Shown piece by piece: positions 16,601-24,641 of a stretch of 44,210 nt of DNA. The stretch's first letter is position 1; each line of letters opens with the position of its first letter. A program made the translations under genes and the position numbers. The DNA comes from Candidatus Gerdarchaeota archaeon (lineage in GTDB: Archaea; Asgardarchaeota; Heimdallarchaeia; JABLTI01): assembly GCA_016840905.1 (NCBI GenBank), contig JAEORM010000004.1, positions 1-44,210 of the forward strand, given 5' to 3'. Under the pieces are notes generated by a model, which ran no database searches, had not been told where the DNA came from, and saw only the letters and a program-made list of their open reading frames with translations.

Positions 16601-16900
16601 TTACATATCTGTTATAATTTTTTCAACTTCATCAGTTTTATCTTCTAATACCCATTCATCTGGTATGAAAATAGCTGCAGATGAAGTTACTCGAATAGCT
16701 TCCTTAACATCTATATCTAGATTTTCCAAACTTATTTCACCGGTCATCTCAGAGGGTCGGAAAATACCACAATCGGGACAATAGAATCCTGATTTAATAT
16801 CTTCTGGTCTAGGTTTTTCATCATCTGATAATTTGGCTACAACAAAATTCATTTTGCGCTCACATTCAGGACATTCAGGACGTTCAACCATTTTCATCAT
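16601..16900 (-). CDS. Small zinc-ribbon protein
   Basis: A protein of about 99 residues with a two-knuckle zinc ribbon in its N-terminal half: 'CPECERK' and 'CPDCG' about 32 residues apart. The acidic C-terminal half has no recognised motif. Zinc ribbons of this size usually bind nucleic acid or proteins. Several ATG codons lie at the start (16900, 16897, 16891); a TTG at 16906 is also in frame. It lies 40 bases downstream of the helical-repeat gene on the same strand. Confidence 0.65.
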   Translation of the reverse strand: MMKMVERPECPECERKMNFVVAKLSDDEKPRPEDIKSGFYCPDCGIFRPSEMTGEISLENLDIDVKEAIRVTSSAAIFIPDEWVLEDKTDEVEKIITDM

Positions 16901-16946
16901 TTCCAATTAACAATATCATTTTTTTAATATTCCCATTTTAGCAATT

Positions 16947-18193
16947 TTAATCTAAAACCGTTTTACACATCCCTATATACCCTTTTGTTTCAGTGTTAGA
17001 TTTTTCAATAAGTTTAATCAAGGATTCATCTTTTGCTTCTTCTGCTTCTTTTGATCCTAAATTGAATTCTTCCTCAGCTTTTGTGAAAAATTCCATTGCT
17101 TCTTTATAATTTTCTGCATCTAGATATTGAATTCCTTGTGTCAAATGGTAATTCCCTAAATAAAACTTCCATTGAACCTGCCATCGTTTTAATAATGGTT
17201 TATTGTCATCAGTTTGTGGTAAGGTATCTATTGCTTCTTTCAAAGATTCTGCGGCTAATTTGAAGCTTAAATATGCTCCTTTTGCATCATTTGCTTTTTT
17301 CAATGATTCATTTGCTTTAGCTTCAAACATACTTGCACGGAGCATATAGGAATGAGCATTCATTACTAGACTATCCTTCTTTTCAATTGAGAGTTTACCT
17401 AATCGTTTGTATAACTTCGAAGCATAATCGCTTTCTTTACTACTTTCAATAAATTTACCCTCATTAGATAATTTATAAGCTACTCCCCAAGCTTTTGTTG
17501 CCCTATCTTTTAGTAATATGATTGATATTTGTTTTATACTATTATTTTGTTCATTTATCCAAATAGTGTATGAGGGATTAAAATAACTAGCAAATAAAAA
17601 TGCTCGATATCCAGCTAAATTTTTTCCTTTCGCTAAATAATAATCCTTATTATTCAAAGCTTTTTGGCCTTCAAGCCTATTTTTTAATCCTAAAGTAAAA
17701 TTAGTTCGTGCCTTAGCATTATAAATTAATAATGGTTTTTTGATTTTTTCAGCAACTTCTACTTCCAAGGTATAGGCATTTGTTGCTTCCATTAGATTGG
17801 CTATTTGATCATCAATTGGTGTACCTTTCTTTAAAGCAGAGCATTCATACTCTCGTCCTTTAGCAAAAAGATCCAAACGTTCAGCTTCTTGTTGATAATC
17901 TAATGAAAAACTAGAGCTTGTTCTTTGGAATCTATTAATGCTTTTTCCACCTTCATTGAATTCATGAATAGCGTTTGCATAATCTCCAGAACGATATTTT
18001 CTCTCACCATTTATAATTGAAAATAATCCTTGATAAAGATAAAGGAAGGATGTAGCAGTATAATCTCCAGATTGATCCCTTTTTTTAGTATTTTTATTAT
18101 CTCATCAATATATGTTACAGCTTCTTGAAGATTGGTTCTAAATTCGTCAAAAGTAAATAATGGGGGATTTTGTTGTGGAACTGTAGAATTCAA
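16947..18193 (-). CDS. TPR-like helical-repeat protein, interrupted by a one-base frameshift
   Basis: A helical-repeat protein of about 415 residues split between two frames. The intact part (from TTG 17876 to the stop at 16947) contains repeats such as 'GNYHLTQGIQYLDAENYKEAMEFFTKAEEEF'-type TPR helices. Reading that frame upstream, coding continues without a stop to about 18086 (including '...RKYRSGDYANAIHEFNEGG...' type repeats). The true N-terminus, beginning with 'LNSTVPQQ', lies in another frame. The frames join at a run of seven A on the minus strand (18080-18086); an eighth A would restore one continuous reading frame. TTG at 18193 is the best start, eight bases after GGAG. It may be a sequencing error, a real mutation or a -1 slippage site. 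Function is probably protein-protein interaction. Confidence 0.6.
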
Positions 18194-18267
18194 GTACAAA
18201 TCTCCTTAAATTGTGTACAACATAATTTGTGCCAGTAATTTAAGAAACCTTTGTTTGTGACTAGAAG

Positions 18268-18306
18268 TAAAAAAGATAAAAAAAATGGTTGCAGTATCTA
18301 GCAACC
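18268..18306 (-). terminator. Hairpin-plus-T-tract terminator of the MetAP gene
   Basis: On the minus strand GGTTGC (18306-18301) pairs with GCAACC (18292-18287) around an eight-base loop, directly at the stop codon, followed by two long T runs down to about 18268. Confidence 0.75.
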
Positions 18307-19505
18307 TATTGATTTGGTAAGGTAGTTATAACTCTACTATTACCTGTAAGATATACTGTATGTTCTGATTGTGAGACAAGTGAATCTTTTACATCACTTA
18401 AAACAGGATATCGCTTCAACTGTGCATTATCAGCTAGATATTTCAAAGCGATTTTTGCTGTAGGAATAGTTAATTCATTAGCTATCCAACGAGTAGTAAA
18501 GGGGAAGTATTGATATTTTTCAAGAATCAATTTACGAGCTTTCCTTGCTGATTCAAGTCGTAAACCCATTGGTATAGGATTCAATTGGAAAATAAAACAA
18601 CGATTATCTCCTTTTACTAATTTTCCTGTACCATTGGTAGCAAATGTTTCAATCGCAAAAGCTTGACCTTCTTCTAATTTTATTCCTTTTACTCCTTTGA
18701 CATTGGGAATAGTTATTGGTCCATGCAAGATATTTTGATCAAGCTGGTGACCACTTAATTCTCTAATTGGTCTAAAATCATAAGATCTAATTATATCTTC
18801 AATTTCAGTCCCAATTCGATCTGTAGTTATTCCAGGTCTAATTAAATCAACAGCTGCTTTTGTTGCTTCCTCTGAAGCTTTTATTAAATCTTGATGGTCT
18901 TTACCAAACGATACAGTAAAAGCAGTATCAGCTACATAACCGTTTATTTCAACACCACAATCTACTTTTACAATATCACCTTCGGAAATAACTAAAGTAT
19001 CTTCAGGTGGTGCTGAATAGTGGGCAGCGATATTATTTATGGAAATATTAAGGGGGAATGCCCAATTACCGCCTAGCTCTTTTATTTTGGCTTCACCAAT
19101 TTCACATATTTCTAAAACAGAAGCACCAACTTTTACTTTTTCTCGTAACAATTCTTTTACTTTTATTGATATTTGTCCTGCTTTTAGATAATATTCTAAT
19201 GGACCAATCTCTTCTGCTTTATCAGCTGGTTTTTTAACAACTTTCTTTACAGTAGTTGTTGGTTTTGTAACAGTTTTTGATGTTGTGGTTGTTTTTGAGG
19301 TTGTTGGTTTACTTGCTGGTTTAGTAGTAGATTTAGCTGTAGTTGTCTTTTTAGTAGCAGTTTTAGGAGGAGTTTTTGTTGCAGTTTTTGTTGTTGTGGT
19401 TTTTGTAGTAGAACTTGGTTTCTTAACATCAGATGTCGTTTTTGAAGTACTTGATTTTTGAGTGGTTTTCTTTTGAGTACTTTCAGATTTAGGTTGTTTT
19501 GACAT
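18306..19505 (-). CDS. map: Type 2 methionine aminopeptidase with long Thr/Lys-rich N-terminal tail
   Basis: A 399-residue MetAP2-type protease that removes the initiator Met from nascent proteins. The catalytic domain (about 100-399) has the metal ligands D182 (VDCGVEI), D193 (ADTAF), H253 (SGHQL), E286 (ETFA) and the last Glu in 'SQSEHT', plus H162; the helical insert typical of type 2 enzymes is present. Archaeal enzymes are usually about 295 residues, i.e. only this domain. Here an extra ~97 residues made almost wholly of Thr, Lys, Ser, Ala and Pro precede it. ATG at 19505 has AAGGAG nine bases upstream, so the tail is translated. It resembles, by composition only, the basic N-terminal extensions of eukaryotic MetAP2, which contact the ribosome. 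Confidence 0.9.
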   Translation of the reverse strand: MSKQPKSESTQKKTTQKSSTSKTTSDVKKPSSTTKTTTTKTATKTPPKTATKKTTTAKSTTKPASKPTTSKTTTTSKTVTKPTTTVKKVVKKPADKAEEIGPLEYYLKAGQISIKVKELLREKVKVGASVLEICEIGEAKIKELGGNWAFPLNISINNIAAHYSAPPEDTLVISEGDIVKVDCGVEINGYVADTAFTVSFGKDHQDLIKASEEATKAAVDLIRPGITTDRIGTEIEDIIRSYDFRPIRELSGHQLDQNILHGPITIPNVKGVKGIKLEEGQAFAIETFATNGTGKLVKGDNRCFIFQLNPIPMGLRLESARKARKLILEKYQYFPFTTRWIANELTIPTAKIALKYLADNAQLKRYPVLSDVKDSLVSQSEHTVYLTGNSRVITTLPNQ

Positions 19506-19679
19506 TGCTTAAGCTCCTTTATTCTAATTTCAATAGAACATCTTTTCTTATTAATTCTTCTCGAATAACTATATTTCTCATATAAAAGTTTCATTTAACT
19601 TTTGAATAAAAAAGGTTTCACTACCTAATAAAATCAGTAATTTAATAAAAATAAGATTGACTTGTTGGTAATTTAAAAA

Positions 19680-19722
19680 TAAAAAAAAGAGAAAAAGAAG
19701 ATAAGATTAATTCTAATCTTAT
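19680..19722 (-). terminator. Hairpin-plus-T-tract terminator of the surface-protein gene
   Basis: ATAAGATTA (minus strand, 19722-19714) pairs over nine bases with TAATCTTAT (19709-19701) around a four-base loop, overlapping the stop codon and followed by pyrimidine/T-rich sequence to about 19675. Confidence 0.75.
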
Positions 19723-21347
19723 TTCTTGTATTTCTTAAGGAGTATGAATGATGCGCCAAGAAGTCCTAATATAGCTGCAGCAATTCCAAATCCTGGAGCT
19801 GTCTTATATTCAGTATAAAGGAACCAATATTTGGCAGAATCTCTTCTGTTGTAGCTTGTATCAATTGCTTGAATGTAATAGGTGTAATTATTTAATGCAC
19901 CTGGAGTAAATGTCAATGTAATATTTACGTTGAAGGTTGTACCTCCAGCTACATATTGTTCCAAGTCATGGACAGTATATACACCATCATCTTTCTTGAT
20001 GTACAATCTTGCAACTAAATCATCATTGTAGTTATAGTTATCACTTAAACCACAAGTAATTTCTACCCAGTGGGTGTCATTTTCTAAACCATCTGGATAT
20101 CTTAGACCAAGATCTACAACACCTAAGATATTAGGAGCAATAAGGTCATAGACATCAATACCTTGGTACATTACAATTGTGTCTTCATATTTTGGACAGA
20201 ATTGTATATAGACATCTTGTACACCTAATGGTAAGTCATCAGAATTGTATTTGAAGAGATAACTCCAGTTACCTGTAGCCCAGTTAACATCAGCATATTC
20301 CCAAGCGTCGTGACCTCCACCCCAAGCAGTTGAGAAACATCTGATTTCTGCACCATAGTAGTAATCATAATAGTCATCATAAACAGTTCCCTTAATTACT
20401 AAAGATTCTGTAATGACATTATTTTCTATAGTAACAAAATCGATTGTACCTGCTTCATCATTGTCTTGACATAGTGCTAGTGCAGCTACTCCTATATTCA
20501 TATCATAGGAATTGTCTCTATTTGCATAACCAACATAGAAGTATTGTCCTGTCAAATCACTAAAGTCAAGAACGACATCATCAGCTTGAGTTGTGTCAAG
20601 TGCTCTAACAAATTCTGCAGTATAGACACCATAGGTAGTCATATTAACCCAATCAACAACTAAGTCAACATCTGTTTGACTGCCAGTTGGAGTTTGTGCG
20701 AACCAACCTACGATTTGAGTTTCTGAAGCCATATCAAATAAGTCTTGATCTGTAAGGGGAGTTTGGGTATTATCATATAATGGGCATGTGCCATTGGAGT
20801 TTAGAACAAATGGTTTATCTCCAGTATCAGCGTGATTTGCACCATCATGCTCATAAGCATGAGCTTGATCGGTTCTAATGTCAGAAGCAGTCCATGTCCA
20901 TAAGTCTTTTCCAGATGCATCTGAAAAGCCTACAGTGAGCATGTCATCATATCCACGATATTGGTCAAAATAAGCATATCCTTCATAATTCATCCATTTT
21001 TCCCAATAGAATAAATCAGTAGAAGGAGCTATATCAAACCATTGACAGGCAACATAAACATAAGTGGCATCATAACCTATAGAAACGTTTATGCCATCAA
21101 CAAAGATTGAGTGATAGGTTGCCCAATCACTGATATCACCATCAACAGTAATACCAGTTACTTCATCAATCCAGATACCTTGATCACCAAGTGGTGTTCC
21201 GACATATACATCGGGAGCATAACTTGTGGATTCGATAACTGGTGAAGAACCCATACTTATTGTTGAGGTTGTAACATTAGCTACTGCAAATGAACCAGCA
21301 AACATTGCGGCTAAAATGACAATAGCAATAATTTTACTCTTCTTCAT
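19719..21347 (-). CDS. Secreted surface protein with EB_dh/DOMON-like domain and C-terminal membrane anchor
   Basis: A 542-residue exported protein. Residues 1-24 are a signal peptide ('MKKSK' then a hydrophobic core). Residues about 58-290 resemble the ethylbenzene-dehydrogenase gamma/DOMON-like beta-sandwich that binds haem or sugar: 'DGDISDWAT', 'DATYVYVACQW', 'DDMLTVGF', 'DLWTWTASDIRTDQA'. The rest is beta-rich, with Tyr/Asp-rich and Ig-like repeats and many N-x-S/T sites. The last residues are 'APGFG', a hydrophobic helix and 'KKYKK', similar to archaeal PGF-CTERM sorting signals. It is probably displayed on the cell envelope. The gene has its own promoter (TATA about 21441-21450) and terminator. 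Haem binding is not provable here. Confidence 0.75.
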   Translation of the reverse strand: MKKSKIIAIVILAAMFAGSFAVANVTTSTISMGSSPVIESTSYAPDVYVGTPLGDQGIWIDEVTGITVDGDISDWATYHSIFVDGINVSIGYDATYVYVACQWFDIAPSTDLFYWEKWMNYEGYAYFDQYRGYDDMLTVGFSDASGKDLWTWTASDIRTDQAHAYEHDGANHADTGDKPFVLNSNGTCPLYDNTQTPLTDQDLFDMASETQIVGWFAQTPTGSQTDVDLVVDWVNMTTYGVYTAEFVRALDTTQADDVVLDFSDLTGQYFYVGYANRDNSYDMNIGVAALALCQDNDEAGTIDFVTIENNVITESLVIKGTVYDDYYDYYYGAEIRCFSTAWGGGHDAWEYADVNWATGNWSYLFKYNSDDLPLGVQDVYIQFCPKYEDTIVMYQGIDVYDLIAPNILGVVDLGLRYPDGLENDTHWVEITCGLSDNYNYNDDLVARLYIKKDDGVYTVHDLEQYVAGGTTFNVNITLTFTPGALNNYTYYIQAIDTSYNRRDSAKYWFLYTEYKTAPGFGIAAAILGLLGASFILLKKYKK

Positions 21348-21440
21348 AATTTGAACATCATCCTATATACTTTGGCCAAATCTTTGTTCCTAGCATATTA
21401 TTAAGGAACTTAGATGTGCTTGTTTTACTTCGAACTGTAG

Positions 21441-21458
21441 AATATATACTTTTTGGAT
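21441..21458 (-). promoter_or_regulatory. Candidate BRE/TATA promoter of the surface-protein gene
   Basis: On the minus strand CCAAAAAG precedes TATATATTC (TATA box within 21441-21450), a good match to an archaeal BRE plus TATA box. Transcription would begin about 25 bases on, leaving a leader of roughly 70 bases before the ATG at 21347. A GAACTGT half-site of the nearby palindrome sits immediately after the TATA box (21432-21438). Confidence 0.5.
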
Positions 21459-21541
21459 TGCTTAGACAAATAATGATTTATTAATACAATATCTAAATAG
21501 TTTAATGAGTATTTTATTAAATATATTGTTTAACCAAGCAA

Positions 21542-21610
21542 TTGAACTGTTCATGAACAGTTCAAGCATATAATCATAAACTGAACGATTCTGAACAATT
21601 CTGAACCATT
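21542..21610. promoter_or_regulatory. 24-bp perfect palindrome plus three 10-bp direct repeats (operator-like)
   Basis: Positions 21542-21565 read identically on both strands (half-site TTGAACTGTTCA). Fifteen bases on, CTGAACNATT is repeated three times head to tail (21581-21590, 21591-21600, 21601-21610), differing only at the seventh base. Both elements share TGAAC. The 10-base spacing would place each copy on the same face of DNA. It lies between the mutL stop and the surface-protein promoter. Confidence 0.6.
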
Positions 21611-21615
21611 CTTTA

Positions 21616-23430
21616 TTAGATTATACGTCCGAATTCTTTCTCCAAATCCCTTGCTGTAATTTTAATGATAGTTGGTCGACCATGAGGACATGTAAAAGGT
21701 TTTTCACACTTACCAAGATCTCTTAAAATAGTTACTATTTTATCCAAATTAACAGAATCCCCTCCTCTAACTACTGAATGACAAGCCATTTTTTTAATCA
21801 TTAGATCAATACGTTCATTTAATGTAGTTAAATTTGGGATTTCATTTCTAATTTCTTCGATCATATTTTTTATATCATTTTCTGTTATTGAAAGATCCAT
21901 AACAATAGGAATGTTTCTGATGAGATATGTTGATCCGCCAAATAATTCAAAATTTAATCCTAATTTTTGGAACTGAGGTAAATAATCTTTTATGAAGATA
22001 ATTTGTTCAGGAGTTAATTTGAAAGTTATTGGTTGTAATAATTCTTGGAGTTCTAATTTTGATTGATTATATCTCTTTATTATTTCTTCATATTTTATTC
22101 GTTCATGTGCAGCATGAATGTCAACGATGGCTATTCCTTCACTACTTTCACAAAGAGCATATAGTTGTAAAGCTTGTCCTAAAGGTTTCAACCAAAATGA
22201 ATCTGAAAAGATTACCGTTTTTGTTTCACTTAACAATCCTTTTACTGTTGTTCTAAAACCTAATTCAGTATTAACAGTAAATAACTCTGCTTGATTAACA
22301 ATAGATAGATCAGAGGATTCTGATTGTTCTGTATTCATTTCAATACTGGATTCATCAACAATTCCAAATGGTAATTTAGTTTGAACATCAATAGTATCTT
22401 TTTGAATTATTTTCGAACCACGCCAAAGCTCTTCTGAAGCTAAAGCATTAGATAAAGCTTCAATTATTGCTGTATGGATTTTAAGTGGATTATCAAATCT
22501 TATCTCTCTTTTTGTTGGATGAATATTAACATCAATTTTTGATGCTTTGATTTCTATATTTACTAATATTACTGGATATCTATTTTTCATTAGTAGTGTT
22601 TTATATGCTTCTTCGGTTGCATCTGATAGAATTTTACTTTTAACATATCGTTTATTCACATAAAATATTTCATTTTCTCTTGTCGCTCTTGATAATTCGG
22701 GTTTTGAAGTAAATCCCGTTATGTGTACTTCTTCAGATTCATAGTTCACAGGTATCATCTGTTTAGCTGATTCAACCCCAAAAATAGAAATGAAAGGCTC
22801 AAGGGGATTGATACTTTTTGGACTATTAATTAAAACCGATGCTTCATGTAATAACTTGAAATGAATATTTGGTCTTATTAGTGCTTGACGTGAAACTATT
22901 TCTAATATATGTGCTAATTCTGTTGTTTTTGATTTTAGAAATTTTTTCCTAGCAGGAACATTATAAAAAAGATTTTTCACAGTGATAGTAGTTCCTGGGG
23001 CACACTCTTTTTCTTCAATGAATTCTCAGTCACCACCCTTAACACGTACAATTGTCCCCACAGATTGATCTTTTTCACGAGTTAATATTTCTAACATGGA
23101 TACTGAAGCTATGCTTGCTAGTGCTTCACCTCTAAAGCCTAAAGAAACAATTTCTTCTAAATCTTCAACTTTACGCAATTTACTAGTTGTATGTGATTTC
23201 CATGATAGTGAAGCATCATCCCTACTCATACCCACACCATTATCTACAATCTTGATTTCATCCAAACCATAACCCTTGATAAAAATAAAAATCTCTGTGG
23301 ATTTGGCATCTATTGAATTTTCAATTAATTCCTTCACTACAGAAGCCGGTCGTTCAACAACCTCACCTGCAGCGATTTTATTAATTGTTTTTTTATCAAG
23401 TTGTATTATAGTTTGCTTTCCTGTAGCCAT
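21616..23430 (-). CDS. mutL: DNA mismatch repair protein MutL, interrupted by in-frame TGA
   Basis: A bacterial-type MutL of 604 codons with one internal TGA at codon 135 (23028-23026). Before it: the GHKL ATPase motifs (E34/N38 in 'KELIENSIDA', D63 in 'DNGVGMS', 'GFRGEALASIASV' at 98-110). After it, in the same frame, the expected continuation '..CAPGTTITVKNLFYNVPARKKF', the 'DVNIHPTKREIRF' segment, and a C-terminal endonuclease domain with 'DIHAAHERIKYE', 'ACHSVVRGGD' and 'CPHGRP'. Without readthrough, two fragments result; a GTG at 22980 could restart the second. ATG at 23430 is preferred, with an AGGGA ribosome site. Partner of MutS encoded at 24642. Either pseudogene, sequencing error or recoding. 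Confidence 0.85.
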
Positions 23431-23605
23431 TTTTATCCCTTGAATTATTTTACACCTTATTATCATTTATTTTTCATTAAGAACCTTTCTTTGAATCAAA
23501 AGACTCTTTTCACTCAAGTGGGATTTTCATTGAAAAAATTGATAAATAAGAAGGATATTCATCAATAGATATTTCAATAAATTAGGAATTCTATCTGGTG
23601 TAAAA

Positions 23606-24634
23606 ATGGAAAATATAGTTATACTTGGTATCTTCATGGCTATTATTTCTTATTCTATGCTAAATATTGGTATGGGTCTACAAAAAAAATGTGCTGCTTG
23701 TTTACCAAAAATTGAAAGTCAAAGTATAAGAAAAAATCTCAAAAATTTCTTTACTAATAAACACTGGATCATTGGCTTTTCTTTAGTACAAATTCAATGG
23801 GTATTTCTTACTCTAGCTCTTGATTTTGCTTCGGTTTCAATAGTTACACCTATGATGAGTGTAGGAATGGTTACGTTAGTTATCTTTTCGTATTTCTATT
23901 TGAAAGAACCTATAGCAAAGGGAGAAATGTTAATGATAGTTACCATAATAATAGGTATAGCTATTTTAGGAGCCACAACACCAAGAGGAGAAACAGATGA
24001 AAATTTAGATTTTATATTAGAACGAATGTCTAGTTTAGGGGCAATTATTTATTTGATAACTATTTTTGTATTCTCTGTTTTGTTACTTGTTTTATGCATT
24101 GTAAGAAAATACAAAAATGCTGATGTTTTATTTAGTATATCAGCAGGAATAACAGATGCTATGGGAGCGATTTTCTTAAAAGCTGTAATGGGTGGTGCTG
24201 ACTTCAGAAACTCTGGAGCAGTTGAGGAAGCTGTAACTCATTGGGGATGGTGGGTAATTATGGTGTTAATGATTATTCTAAATATAACAGCAACAATTTA
24301 TCTACAAGTAGCATACCAAAGAGGTAAAGCAGTTATAGTTGCACCGATATTCTCCGTTTTTGCTATGATGACCCCAGTTTTTGGTGGAATAATTATTTTT
24401 AGTGAATGGGATTTTTATATTACAGAAGAAAAATTTGGTTTAATGGCAGGTAAAATTATTGCTTTAGTTATAGTAGCCATTGGTGCAATCGTACTATCTA
24501 GATTTAGTGCTAGAAAAAGAAAATTCGATGTTTGCGAGATTAAAGATGAAGAACCTATAACCAATATTGAAGAAGTTCAAAACATAGAGGAAAAGAAAGA
24601 GATTGATACTGGTGAATCTCCAAGCAATCAATAG
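23606..24634 (+). CDS. NIPA/DMT-superfamily membrane transporter
   Basis: An integral membrane protein of 342 residues with about nine to ten hydrophobic helices and a long acidic cytoplasmic C-terminal tail (about 305-342). The order of helices and segments such as 'LALDFASVSIVTPMMSVGMV', 'YFYLKEPI' and 'VAPIFSVFAMMTPVFGG' match the drug/metabolite transporter superfamily, closest in look to the NIPA-like (DUF803) Mg2+ transporter branch. Substrate is unknown. ATG has GGTG six bases upstream. The gene sits between mutL (divergent) and mutS (convergent, seven bases between stops) without an evident functional link. Confidence 0.75.
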   Translation: MENIVILGIFMAIISYSMLNIGMGLQKKCAACLPKIESQSIRKNLKNFFTNKHWIIGFSLVQIQWVFLTLALDFASVSIVTPMMSVGMVTLVIFSYFYLKEPIAKGEMLMIVTIIIGIAILGATTPRGETDENLDFILERMSSLGAIIYLITIFVFSVLLLVLCIVRKYKNADVLFSISAGITDAMGAIFLKAVMGGADFRNSGAVEEAVTHWGWWVIMVLMIILNITATIYLQVAYQRGKAVIVAPIFSVFAMMTPVFGGIIIFSEWDFYITEEKFGLMAGKIIALVIVAIGAIVLSRFSARKRKFDVCEIKDEEPITNIEEVQNIEEKKEIDTGESPSNQ

Positions 24635-24641
24635 CTTTCAT

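Noticed and set aside
19247..19594. Lys/Leu/Gln-rich frame overlapping the MetAP tail
   Set aside because: It is the other-frame reading of the repetitive Thr/Lys codons; the MetAP frame has the start site and joins a real catalytic domain.
21581..21610. CRISPR or replication iterons in the CTGAACNATT repeat
   Set aside because: Only three directly adjoining 10-base copies without spacers, and no Cas, replication-initiator or integrase gene nearby; an operator array fits better.
23026..23028. Selenocysteine at the mutL TGA
   Set aside because: The flanking sequence is not a known Sec context, MutL is not a known selenoprotein, and no SECIS element could be identified by eye; kept only as one of several explanations to test.
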